From Treponema sp. (lineage in GTDB: Bacteria; Spirochaetota; Spirochaetia; Treponematales; Treponemataceae), in assembly GCA_017934745.1 (NCBI GenBank), contig JAGBIY010000009.1, forward strand, positions 62,001 to 126,000: 64,000 nucleotides of DNA, read 5' to 3'. Under the pieces are notes generated by a model. The model saw only the letters and a list, made by a program, of their open reading frames with translations, ran no database searches and was not told the origin of the DNA. Below are positions 1-8,055 of this stretch, one piece after another. Position 1 is the stretch's first letter, and each line of letters opens with the position of its first letter. Made by a program: the position numbers and the translations under genes.

Positions 1-672
1 GATGAATTTCCAAAAAGTCTTGTTGAAGCCGAGCCTCTGCGCAGAAACATTTCTCGACTTCATCTGTTCGAGCACAGCCTTGTGCAGTTTTTTCGCGATT
101 TCCATGTGGTCATTCTTCGCCGCAAGCAAGTCGACAGTCTCACCATCGAAGTTCGTTATCGAAACGTCGGCTCCGCGCTCAAGCAAATAATCCACGGCCT
201 TCTCCGCACCACAAGCGGCTGCCTCAAAAATCGGGGAGTGTTCGGACGCCCAACTGCATCTGTTAATGTCCTCCCCCTTGTCCAGGAGAATCTTCAAAAT
301 TTCGACATTGTTGTCCCTGGCGGCGTAGAATATCGCAGTCTCGCCTTCTGGAGCCGACTCTACAAAGATGTCGCAGCCACATTCGATGAGGGATTTTGCA
401 GCATCGGTACTCCCGTGCTTCAGCGCAATCATGAGAGGAGTCTCGAAAAGTGTCGCCTCATCGGACGAATACTGCTCGTCAAGCCACCAGGCACGCTGCT
501 CCACCCAACCATTGATGTCGAAACCCGCAGAAACCAACTTTTTTATGCTTTCTCCATCGCAACAATCTAAGGCAACAAGAGAAACAACCTGTCGATACCG
601 CTTTTTGATGCGGCTAGGATCCTCAAGCAACCACTCAACATACTCTTTGTCGTCTTCTGTCATGCACGTCAT
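1..672 (-). CDS. Ankyrin-repeat protein, C-terminus cut by window edge
   Basis: The minus-strand frame is open from an ATG at 672 to the first base of the window, so only the first 224 residues are visible. They contain ankyrin-type repeats, seen as motifs such as ETPLMIALKHG, GETAIFYAARDNN and SPIFEAAACGAEKAVDYLL, each followed by a helix and a GxDI or GADV turn. Ankyrin repeats bind proteins, so an interaction role is likely but the partner is unknown. An AAGGGGAAG ribosome site lies 5-6 bases before the ATG at 672, which favours it over the in-frame ATG at 663. There is no signal peptide, so the product is probably cytoplasmic. A second ankyrin-like gene lies at 40697. Confidence 0.8.
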   Translation of the reverse strand, partial: MTCMTEDDKEYVEWLLEDPSRIKKRYRQVVSLVALDCCDGESIKKLVSAGFDINGWVEQRAWWLDEQYSSDEATLFETPLMIALKHGSTDAAKSLIECGCDIFVESAPEGETAIFYAARDNNVEILKILLDKGEDINRCSWASEHSPIFEAAACGAEKAVDYLLERGADVSITNFDGETVDLLAAKNDHMEIAKKLHKAVLEQMKSRNVSAQRLGFNKTFWKFI

Positions 673-836
673 GCACTTCCCCTTTTCAATATTATTTATC
701 AGTAAATATCACGTTAATAATAACACAATGTATAAAAATTTCCACGTTTTTTTTAGACTCTCAATGCTGAGAATTTTCAGGACACTATAAGTTATCGCTT
801 ATAATTATTCAAGCAAAAAGAATCTATGCTTATTTC

Positions 837-1058
837 ATGCCCATCAACATCGCGATGGCCGAAACCCTGAAAGAGATGCGCAAAAAGAAAGGCGTGTCCC
901 AGGAAAAACTTGCGGAGGCCATCGATTCACATCAGGTATACATCTCGGAAATCGAAAATGGAAAAAAGATTCCATCTCTCTTGGTCCTCCACAAAATTTC
1001 CATCTTCTTCGGAATTCAGATGAGCGAATTCATCGCGGCGTTGGAAGCGAAGCTGTGA
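837..1058 (+). CDS. Small XRE-family helix-turn-helix regulator
   Basis: This 73-residue protein is almost entirely one Cro/C1-type helix-turn-helix: LKEMRKKKGVSQEKLAEAID followed by the recognition region YISEIENGKKIPSL. Proteins of this size usually bind an operator as dimers and often control a neighbouring gene. It is divergent from the ankyrin gene, and the 164-base gap between them would hold both promoters. A TATAAT-like box sits at 800-805, but no well-spaced -35 is obvious. The start could be 837 or the in-frame ATG at 855; neither has a strong ribosome site. No toxin partner is adjacent. Confidence 0.8.
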   Translation: MPINIAMAETLKEMRKKKGVSQEKLAEAIDSHQVYISEIENGKKIPSLLVLHKISIFFGIQMSEFIAALEAKL

Positions 1059-1090
1059 TTTGGCTTTGTTCGCCAAGTCCGTGCCGTTTT

Positions 1091-1771
1091 TCAAAACCTG
1101 TACATCGCGCCAATCCTGAACGAAAAGTTCCCGCCTTTTCCGACACCGAAAGCGAATTCCGAAAGCGCCGAAACCTTGTCCGTAAAATCGTACCTTGCGC
1201 CGGTGAGGAAATTCACCTTGAACGAGACGACCGTATCGTCAGCCTCGGCTTCAATCGTATTGCGCTCAGTATCATAGCGAGAATAAGTATCATAGTCGTA
1301 TTTGATTTTTGTCGAGACAATCTGTATCGGAAGCGAGAAGCCGGCCCCAAAATACGGAACGAACTTGTCGAGGGCAGTTATGCGCATGATTCCCATGACT
1401 CCCGGATTCACGATTGTCGTCTTGGACTCGTAGATTCCCTCGGAGTATCCGCCGAAGACGAAGCCGAGCGAGCCTTCGAGCGAGAATCCGATTTTTTTGC
1501 CGTCTGCGTCAGGAAAATCGAAGCCGAAAGTCGGAATGATTTCAAAGCCGTTGTAGTAGATGCTGCCCACACTGACTTGGTTCAAGGCAGCTGCGTAAGT
1601 CTCGTCCGAACTTGAGTATTCCAAATCCGGGTAAATCAGGCCGTGCGAGAATCCGATTGTACCTTTGACGTACTTCTGCAAATCCTTGAACGAAGTTTTT
1701 CCGCCTTCCTTAGAGAATGCTGAAGAAAGGCACAAAGCGGCAGCGACAAAAATTGTGATGATTTTTTTCAT
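1091..1771 (-). CDS. Outer-membrane beta-barrel-like secreted protein
   Basis: The start at 1771 is chosen because an AAGGAG site precedes it and a classic signal peptide follows (MKKIITIFVAAALCLSSAFS). The longer upstream frame has no such support. The mature part, about 205 residues, is rich in alternating hydrophobic and polar stretches with Gly and Tyr, and it ends in MYRF. A terminal aromatic residue is typical of beta-barrels inserted by BamA. The pattern resembles small Treponema outer-membrane proteins of the OmpW or OprF-barrel kind, but I cannot name a family. It is followed downstream by the convergent XRE gene and preceded by vsr. Confidence 0.7.
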   Translation of the reverse strand: MKKIITIFVAAALCLSSAFSKEGGKTSFKDLQKYVKGTIGFSHGLIYPDLEYSSSDETYAAALNQVSVGSIYYNGFEIIPTFGFDFPDADGKKIGFSLEGSLGFVFGGYSEGIYESKTTIVNPGVMGIMRITALDKFVPYFGAGFSLPIQIVSTKIKYDYDTYSRYDTERNTIEAEADDTVVSFKVNFLTGARYDFTDKVSALSEFAFGVGKGGNFSFRIGAMYRF

Positions 1772-1877
1772 GTAAATCTCCTTAAAATGAAATGCAAGTG
1801 TGGAGATATTACACCCTCGGAAAAAAACAATGTCGCTTTCCAGGCGACATTTTAAAAATTCGACAAAAAAGATTGCC

Positions 1878-2336
1878 CTAGATTTCCAGGAACTGGACGG
1901 AGATTTCCTCCTCAAGCCAAAGGGATATGCGCTCCGCGGCCGATTTCACTCTTTCGGCGCGCTCCTTCCTTGACGAGGCCGACATGGCGCATTCCCAAAG
2001 GACGCACACCCGCCACCCGTCGGCAATCAGCGAATCGGCGATGCGCCTGTCGCGCTCTTTGTTGCGCTCGAATTTGCCCCTCCAGAATTCCACGTTGGAC
2101 TTTGGAAGACGGAAGCGGCCGCAGTCGTGGGCGTGCCAAAAACAGCCATTCACGAAGACGACCGCCCTGTATTTTGGAAACACCATGTCAGGCTTTCCCA
2201 AAAGCCCGTTCAAGTTCTTCCTGAACCTGAAGCCAAACGAATGGAGAGCCGAACGAATCGCAAGCTCAGGCTTTGTGTCAGAAGAGCGGATGTGGGACAT
2301 GACAGTGTGCCGCTGCTCTTTCGTCATCGTGTCCAT
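1878..2336 (-). CDS. vsr: Very short patch repair endonuclease (Vsr)
   Basis: Vsr nicks DNA 5' of the T in T:G mismatches that arise when 5-methylcytosine deaminates. The 152 residues match the family length. Visible motifs are the N-terminal MTKEQRHTVMSHIRSSDTKPE, the catalytic aspartate in GKPDMVFP, and FVNGCFWHAHDC, which carries the catalytic and zinc-binding His and Cys residues. The later Cys in VLWECAM fits the remaining zinc ligand. The family normally sits beside a cytosine-5 methyltransferase of the Dcm type; none is present here, so this is an orphan in this window. The start at 2336 or the in-frame ATG at 2327 cannot be separated by ribosome sites. Confidence 0.95.
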   Translation of the reverse strand: MDTMTKEQRHTVMSHIRSSDTKPELAIRSALHSFGFRFRKNLNGLLGKPDMVFPKYRAVVFVNGCFWHAHDCGRFRLPKSNVEFWRGKFERNKERDRRIADSLIADGWRVCVLWECAMSASSRKERAERVKSAAERISLWLEEEISVQFLEI

Positions 2337-2355
2337 TTAGTTTTTCGACAAGGAA

Positions 2356-2851
2356 TCAGGCAAGTTTGAAAAGCCCGTCGACATCGCCCTGCTTCACAAT
2401 CAGGACGTTGCAGTTCGCGCTTCCGATTATCTCAGAATTCGTCGAAGAAGTTTTGTAGCGTTCGACCAAGTTGTCGGCCTTCTTTCCGCCAAGGATTATC
2501 AAATCAGCCCCAAATTCGTCCGCCGACACAACGATTTCGCGCCAGACGGAACCGGCCTTCAGCTCGGTGGAAATTTCGACTTTCTACTTTCTTTTCGGCC
2601 GCAAGCTTCTTCACATAGTCGAGGTACTTCTGTCCGTCCTCGTGAAGCTTCTCCCTGTACCGGGCCACCTCGTCTGGAACGAAGAATTTCGAAAGCTCCA
2701 GCTGCTTCAAAGTCGCAGTGTCCACGACATAGACAGCCTTCAACTCGCACTTGTACTGCATGGCGAGCATAATCGAATACATGGCGGCACTGAGCGACTG
2801 TTCGGAACCGTTCACCGCGACAATCAATTTTCGAAGAAGTGGCTTTATCAC
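2356..2851 (-). pseudogene. Universal stress protein (UspA family), frameshifted
   Basis: Translation starts at a GTG (2851) behind a strong GGAGGAGG site and reads a UspA-like N-terminus (KLIVAVNGSEQSLSAAMYSI). Near 2580, in an A-rich stretch encoding AAEKKVE, the frame shifts. The original frame ends at 2504 after unrelated residues. The +1 frame continues the family sequence through DEFGADLIILGGKKADNLVE and EIIGSANCNVLIVKQGD to a stop at 2356. The last part matches the usual nucleotide-binding end of UspA. One extra A in GAAAGTC would explain the break. It could be a real mutation or a sequencing error. The gene follows atpD by 22 bases and is probably the last gene of the ATPase operon. 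Confidence 0.82.
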
Positions 2852-2873
2852 GATTCTCCTCCTCCAGCGTTTT

Positions 2874-3494
2874 TCAAGAAGACTTCCGGTTTTTCAGGGA
2901 TTTCAGGACGAATACGTTCTCTCGCTCGCGCTCCTCAAGAACGCTTTCGATGTACGTCTTCGTCTCCTTTGTCTGCGGAATTATCATCTTGTCCAAGGCG
3001 TTCACGCGCCGCTGTGTCTTTTTCACTTCGTTGGCAAGCCTCCACACAATTGTGCGGATTGAAGCCATCTCGGTCAAAAGATTCAAAAGATTGAAGAACT
3101 CCACCATCACCTTGTCGGAATCGGCGAAAGTTCCCATGAACGAATAGAAAAGCTGAAGTTTCGGAAGCTCGACCTCGATTGAGTTGAAATTCATGCCACC
3201 GGCAACAACCGACTTTTCCTTCATTTTGTAGTCGTATTTCACACCGTGGGCTATGCGCTCGATTCTGTCGCTTCCGACCGTCATCAACATCTGCTGCAGC
3301 GACGGATAGGCCTTGGAAACGACCTTTTCGATTTCGCCCTCCAAAAGCTTGACCTTCTCCACCATGCGCATCAACTCCATGACGAGAATCTCGCGTTTCT
3401 GCTCAAGCAAATCGTAGCCGTCGACAGCGACAGACAACTGCTCCTTTATTGAGAGAAGATTCGATTTTGTAGGCGCGATGTTCAACTTTGCCAT
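2874..3494 (-). CDS. atpD: V-type ATPase subunit D (central stalk)
   Basis: Subunit D forms the central rotor shaft that links the A3B3 head to the membrane ring. The 206-residue product begins with MAKLNIAPTKSNLLSIKEQL, typical of the family, and is almost wholly helical with long coiled-coil-prone N- and C-terminal segments. It sits directly after atpB with a 6-base gap, the usual order in spirochaete and archaeal-type V-ATPase operons, and before the frameshifted universal-stress gene. Confidence 0.95.
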   Translation of the reverse strand: MAKLNIAPTKSNLLSIKEQLSVAVDGYDLLEQKREILVMELMRMVEKVKLLEGEIEKVVSKAYPSLQQMLMTVGSDRIERIAHGVKYDYKMKEKSVVAGGMNFNSIEVELPKLQLFYSFMGTFADSDKVMVEFFNLLNLLTEMASIRTIVWRLANEVKKTQRRVNALDKMIIPQTKETKTYIESVLEERERENVFVLKSLKNRKSS

Positions 3495-3500
3495 ATTTCA

Positions 3501-4877
3501 TCAGTCCTTGGGCATATACTTTTGAATCAGCTCCGGCTTGATTCTGTAAAGCTCGTTCTGAGGAAGAAGCTTGAGGAGTTTCCAGCCGAGATCCAGAGTC
3601 TCTTCAATCGACCTGTTCTCGTATTCGCCCTGCGTGAAGAACTGGCCTTCAAGAGCCTCTCCGAATTTCAAGTACATCTGGTCCTCTTTTCCAAGCTCCT
3701 CCTCTCCGATGATTGCGGCGAGGTTTCTGATTGTCTTCACCTTCGAATAAGCCGCGAACAACTGAGAAGAGACAGCAGAGTGGTCTTCCCTCGTCATTCC
3801 GTCACCGATTCCGTCCTTCATCAAGCGGCTGAGCGACGGCAAACCGGAAACAGGAGGATAGACGCCTTTCTGCGAAAGCTCCCTGTCGAGAACAATCTGA
3901 CCTTCCGTGATGTAGCCCGTCAAGTCGGGAATCGGGTGGGAGATGTCGTCGTTCGGCATCGTCAGAATCGGAATCTGCGTGATGGAACCGGTCGAACCCT
4001 TGATTTTTCCAGCACGCTCGTAAAGTTCGGCGAGATTTGAATAGAGATAGCCTGGATAGCCCTTTCTTCCGGGAACCTCGCCGCGTGTCGTGGAAATCTC
4101 GCGCAAAGCCTCGCAGTAGTTCGTCATGTCAGTCATGACAACAAGAACGTGCATGTTCTTCTCGTAGGCCAAATACTCGGCTGCCGTCAAAGCGCAGCGC
4201 GGGGTGATGATTCTTTCGATTGAAGGAGCGTCGGCAAGGCTCTGGAACATGACGACCTTCGACAAAACGCCCGACTCCTCGAAAGACTTGATGAAGAACT
4301 GCGCCTGGTCGTACTTGATTCCCATTCCTGCGAAGACCATGACGAACTGCTCGTCCGAGTTGAGGATTTTCGCCTGGCGGATAATCTGCGCCGCCAAGTG
4401 GTTGTGCGGAAGACCGTTGCCTGAGAAAATCGGCAGTTTCTGGCCGCGAATCAGCGTGTTCATTCCGTCAATCGAAGAGATTCCAGTCTGGATGAAGTCC
4501 CTAGGATAGACGCGGGCGAACGGATTGATAGGAAGCCCGTTCACATCTACTTTTTTTGAAGAAACAATCGGAGGAAGCCCGTCTATAGGCTCGCCGAGAC
4601 CATTGAAAATGCGGCCGAGCAGGCCCTCGCCCACCCTAAGCTCCATCGGCTCGTCCAAAAATTCCACAGTCGTGTCGTTCAAGTCGAGTCCTGTCGTAGT
4701 GCCGAAAATCTGCACGACAGCCGTGTCCTCGTTCAAATCGATTACACGTCCCGTCTTCTTCTCGCCGAATTTGTCGCGGACATAAACAATCTCGTTGTAG
4801 AAAATGTTCTCGGACCTCTTTACGACGACGATAGGTCCATCGACAGAGGAAAGTCCCTTATATTCAACACCCTTCAT
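3501..4877 (-). CDS. atpB: V-type ATPase subunit B (non-catalytic)
   Basis: Subunit B alternates with subunit A in the hexameric head and shapes the nucleotide sites without a full P-loop. The 458-residue protein has the beta-barrel N-terminus ([20 protein letters not shown]), the [21 protein letters not shown] segment, [14 protein letters not shown] where a Walker A would be in the catalytic subunit, and [17 protein letters not shown]. All are diagnostic. An AGGAG site lies six bases before the ATG, and only two bases separate it from the stop of atpA, so the two are translated in close succession. Confidence 0.97.
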   Translation of the reverse strand: MKGVEYKGLSSVDGPIVVVKRSENIFYNEIVYVRDKFGEKKTGRVIDLNEDTAVVQIFGTTTGLDLNDTTVEFLDEPMELRVGEGLLGRIFNGLGEPIDGLPPIVSSKKVDVNGLPINPFARVYPRDFIQTGISSIDGMNTLIRGQKLPIFSGNGLPHNHLAAQIIRQAKILNSDEQFVMVFAGMGIKYDQAQFFIKSFEESGVLSKVVMFQSLADAPSIERIITPRCALTAAEYLAYEKNMHVLVVMTDMTNYCEALREISTTRGEVPGRKGYPGYLYSNLAELYERAGKIKGSTGSITQIPILTMPNDDISHPIPDLTGYITEGQIVLDRELSQKGVYPPVSGLPSLSRLMKDGIGDGMTREDHSAVSSQLFAAYSKVKTIRNLAAIIGEEELGKEDQMYLKFGEALEGQFFTQGEYENRSIEETLDLGWKLLKLLPQNELYRIKPELIQKYMPKD

Positions 4878-4879
4878 CT

Positions 4880-6658
4880 CTATCTCCTGTACATCCTTTC
4901 AAGGCTTCCCATCTGCTCCTCAAGGCGACCTTCCACATCCTTAATCGCCGAAAGATTGTCGTTCGGAACAGACGACTTCAAACGGACAATCTCGTCCTTG
5001 ACAGGCAGAGCCACAACCTTGGGCAAAGGAACGCCGGATTTGATGACCTCAAGTCCGCGCTTGTAGAAATTCATTATCAAAAGAAGAATCTGAATCTGCT
5101 TTTCAGGAACGGAATAGACGTCAACCGCGTCGAAAGCCGATTGTTGCAAAAATCCGTTCTTTATCATGTCCGCGACCGTCAAGACGATGCGCTTCTCGTC
5201 GGGCAAAGCGTCTGGGCCAATCAAACGGACAATCTGCTGCAGCCTCTGCTCGTTCTTGAGCAACTCCAGAGCCGAAAGCCTGACCTCGGCCCAGCGCGGG
5301 TCGAGTTTGTCCCACCACTCCCTGATTTCGTCGGCGTATTCAGAATAGGACTCAATCCAACCGATTGCAGGATAGTGGCGCGCGTTCGCAAGTTCCCTGT
5401 CCAAAGCCCAGAAACACCTGATGAAGCGTTTCGTGTGCTGAGTGACAGGCTCGGAGAAGTCGCCGCCCGGAGGCGAGACAGCACCGATTACGGAAACAGA
5501 GCCTTCCTTGCCGCAAAGAGACGTGACACGTCCCGCCCTTTCATAGAATTCTGCAAGCCTAGTCGGAAGATAGGCCGGGAATCCTTCCTCCGCAGGCATC
5601 TCCTCCATTCGTCCGGAAAGCTCGCGCAAAGCCTCCGCCCACCTCGAAGTCGAATCGGCCATGATTGCGACGTGCATTCCCATGTCGCGGTAGTATTCGG
5701 CTAATGTGATTCCAGAATAAAGCGAGACTTCACGCGCGGCGACAGGCATGTTCGACGTGTTCGCAATCAAAATCGTCCTTTCCATGAGCGAACGGCCAGT
5801 TCGCGGGTCTATCAATGTCGGGAATTCTGTCAAAACGTCCGTCATCTCGTTTCCGCGCTCGCCGCAGCCGATGTATACAATCAAATCAGCGTCGCACCAC
5901 TTTGCGATGGCGTGCTGCGTCATCGTCTTTCCAGTGCCGAATCCACCAGGAATCGCGGCAGTTCCACCCTTCGAGAGCGGAAAGAAGACATCGATTACAC
6001 GCTGGCCCGTAACGAGCGGCTGGCTGACAGTCAATTTTTTTGAAAAAGGACGCGGCTTTCTGAGCGGCCAGTAATGGGAAAGCTTTATCTCCTCCCCAAG
6101 CTCGGTCGTTCCAACAATCTCGTCAACCGTGTAGTCGCCGGAACCGTTGAACGTTTTGAGAGTTTTTCCCTGAATGTATGGCGGAACCATGATTTTATGG
6201 AGAATCGAAGCCGTCTCCTGCACAGTTCCCAGAACTTTTCCAGGCTCAATCGAAATGCCCTCGGCGATTCCCTCTAGAGCGTCGAATTTCCACTTTTTCT
6301 GGACATCGATAGGCTCGGTCCTGTCTCCCGGAGTCAAGAACGCGCCGGACGCATTGTACATAGACTCAAGCGGACGCTGGATGCCGTCGTAAATCGTACC
6401 GACAAGTCCAGGCCCCAGACGAAGGGAGAGCGGACGACCGTTCGACACGACATCCTCCCCGATTTTCATTCCAGTGTCGTCCTCGTAGACCTGAATCGTC
6501 GCGTTTCCTTCATTCTGCCTGATGATTTCACCGATGATTTTTTTCTCACCGACATCGACAACATCGTAGAGACCGCAACCTTCCAATCCTTCAGCGTAGA
6601 CGATTGGACCTGAGATTCTAGTTATTTTTCCTGTTATTGATTTTGAAGCCTGACTCAT
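4880..6658 (-). CDS. atpA: V-type ATPase subunit A (catalytic)
   Basis: This is the catalytic subunit that hydrolyses or makes ATP. The 592-residue length is right for the V/A type, which carries an extra bulge domain near residues 110-190. The P-loop GGFGTGKT is at about residues 238-245, followed by the Walker B-like [14 protein letters not shown] and by [15 protein letters not shown]. The start codon overlaps the stop of atpE in an ATGA arrangement at 6655-6658, so translation is coupled. In host-associated spirochaetes this enzyme is thought to pump H+ or Na+; the direction here cannot be read from sequence. Confidence 0.98.
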   Translation of the reverse strand: MSQASKSITGKITRISGPIVYAEGLEGCGLYDVVDVGEKKIIGEIIRQNEGNATIQVYEDDTGMKIGEDVVSNGRPLSLRLGPGLVGTIYDGIQRPLESMYNASGAFLTPGDRTEPIDVQKKWKFDALEGIAEGISIEPGKVLGTVQETASILHKIMVPPYIQGKTLKTFNGSGDYTVDEIVGTTELGEEIKLSHYWPLRKPRPFSKKLTVSQPLVTGQRVIDVFFPLSKGGTAAIPGGFGTGKTMTQHAIAKWCDADLIVYIGCGERGNEMTDVLTEFPTLIDPRTGRSLMERTILIANTSNMPVAAREVSLYSGITLAEYYRDMGMHVAIMADSTSRWAEALRELSGRMEEMPAEEGFPAYLPTRLAEFYERAGRVTSLCGKEGSVSVIGAVSPPGGDFSEPVTQHTKRFIRCFWALDRELANARHYPAIGWIESYSEYADEIREWWDKLDPRWAEVRLSALELLKNEQRLQQIVRLIGPDALPDEKRIVLTVADMIKNGFLQQSAFDAVDVYSVPEKQIQILLLIMNFYKRGLEVIKSGVPLPKVVALPVKDEIVRLKSSVPNDNLSAIKDVEGRLEEQMGSLERMYRR

Positions 6659-7290
6659 TGCGGCAATTTTCCTCCGAACAAGGAGAGAGCAAGCTCTTCC
6701 GAATATTTATCCTCAATTTCACGAAGAATCTGATCGATTGTCAGACGCAAGCGCAAAACCTTGTCTTCACTTTCAAGAATCACTCCCTCGTGTATTTCGT
6801 TTCCAAGGGCGATTTCCTCGCCCGAAGCCTCGAAAGACACGTCTGAGACTGAACCGACAGCAATTTTCTTATTTTCCAAAAGTTTTTTCGCGGAATCCAA
6901 TGGAATTCCAAAAACAAGCGCGTTGAATTTTTTACCGGAGGTAATCCCCAACTTTTTCTCAAGGGATTTTTCGATAAGAGAAAGCCGTTTCTCGCTTCCA
7001 ATGTTCTTCAAATAATCGTTCAAAGACGAGGAGACCGAGTCAGCATAGAATTTCACAAGGAAACGCTCTTTCTCAAGAGGAAGAGCCGCATTCACATTTT
7101 TCTCGAACTGCTCGATTTTTGATTTGTAGTATTTTGATTTCTGTTCCGAAGCGTCTTTCACCCTGTTCTCGACATCGGCAAGAATCCTTTCGCATTCAGA
7201 ATCTGCGTTTTTGAGGATTTTCTCGGCCTTTCTTCTGGCATCTGCCTCGATTTCCTTGTCAAGAATCTCGGTGGATCTTAGTTCTTCCAT
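6655..7290 (-). CDS. atpE: V-type ATPase subunit E (peripheral stalk)
   Basis: Subunit E forms the outer stalk with a G/H-type partner and holds the head still while the rotor turns. The 211 residues begin with a long charged helix (about 1-95, rich in Lys, Glu and Ala) and end in a mixed alpha/beta domain with [20 protein letters not shown], as in the family. A GGAAG site precedes the ATG. It lies between atpF and atpA, overlapping atpA by four bases. Confidence 0.93.
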   Translation of the reverse strand: MEELRSTEILDKEIEADARRKAEKILKNADSECERILADVENRVKDASEQKSKYYKSKIEQFEKNVNAALPLEKERFLVKFYADSVSSSLNDYLKNIGSEKRLSLIEKSLEKKLGITSGKKFNALVFGIPLDSAKKLLENKKIAVGSVSDVSFEASGEEIALGNEIHEGVILESEDKVLRLRLTIDQILREIEDKYSEELALSLFGGKLPQ

Positions 7291-7317
7291 TTTATCTTCC
7301 CGATTATTTTGCCTTTC

Positions 7318-7650
7318 CTAAACTTGAATTCCGACAGCCTCGCGAATCATGTCGGACAGGGATTTTTTCCCCTGAAGATGACCGCGGATTCCCGGAATTT
7401 CCACAACAAGCGGATATTCGGCTCCTTTCTGCCATTCGAGGACTTCATCCTCCAGCATACTCGAAACCTCCTCCGTCAGAATCAGAACTTTGGGACGCTC
7501 TGAAGAAGGAACGGACGCAGTTCCACCACGGCCTGTAATCCTGTTGAACGCGTCAAGCGCCTCAGTCCTGTTCACACAGACACTGCCATCAACACCGACA
7601 AGCTTGAATGCCAGAACAATCTCCCGTTCACCAATGACAAAGTATTCCAA
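7318..7650 (-). CDS. atpF: V-type ATPase subunit F
   Basis: Subunit F is a small Rossmann-like protein on the central stalk. The 110-residue product shows the family pattern: an N-terminal strand (YFVIGEREIVLAFKLVGV), VLILTEEVSSML in the middle, and PLVVEIPGIRG near the end. The start is a TTG at 7650, chosen because an AGGAAG site lies five bases upstream and the next methionine would delete the first strand. It sits between atpK and atpE. Confidence 0.92.
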   Translation of the reverse strand: MEYFVIGEREIVLAFKLVGVDGSVCVNRTEALDAFNRITGRGGTASVPSSERPKVLILTEEVSSMLEDEVLEWQKGAEYPLVVEIPGIRGHLQGKKSLSDMIREAVGIQV

Positions 7651-7671
7651 AGTTTCTTCCTGTATAAAAAA

Positions 7672-8037
7672 TTACAAAATAATTATCAACAAAGCGACCA
7701 AGAATCCCCAAAGACAGATACCTTCAGCCAAACCGACGAAAGGCAACGCTTTTCCAGAGAGTTCCGCATTCTCGCTCATCGCGCCCATGGCAGCCGCTCC
7801 GATTTTGCCGACAGCCATTCCACCGGCGATACAAGCCAATCCAACCGCCAAACCAGCGGCGATGTACTTGATTGCTCCAGAATCCGCACCGGACGCATCA
7901 GGGGCGGTCTCCGGCTGAACGACAGTCACAGCTTCCTGGCTATCGCCCAAGGCGGCAACCTTTTCGGAATCCGCGAATGCGCCGAAAACAGTCAAACAGA
8001 GCAAAGCAGCGACGATTGAAAGAACCTTTTTATTCAT
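7672..8037 (-). CDS. atpK: V-type ATPase subunit K, membrane rotor proteolipid with N-terminal signal
   Basis: The proteolipid ring carries ions across the membrane. The 121-residue protein has a signal-peptide-like N-terminus (MNKKVLSIVAALLCLTVFGAFA), a polar linker of about 30 residues, then one helical hairpin: helix 1 at about 56-78 (GLAVGLACIAGGMAVGKIGA) and helix 2 at about 99-121. The essential ion-binding carboxylate is Glu105 in VGLAEGICLWGF. A single hairpin means the ring is built from 8-kDa-type units rather than doubled ones. GAGGTG precedes the start. The leader and linker make it longer than a bare hairpin subunit. Confidence 0.93.
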   Translation of the reverse strand: MNKKVLSIVAALLCLTVFGAFADSEKVAALGDSQEAVTVVQPETAPDASGADSGAIKYIAAGLAVGLACIAGGMAVGKIGAAAMGAMSENAELSGKALPFVGLAEGICLWGFLVALLIIIL

Positions 8038-8055
8038 TTTTTCACCTCACAAAAG

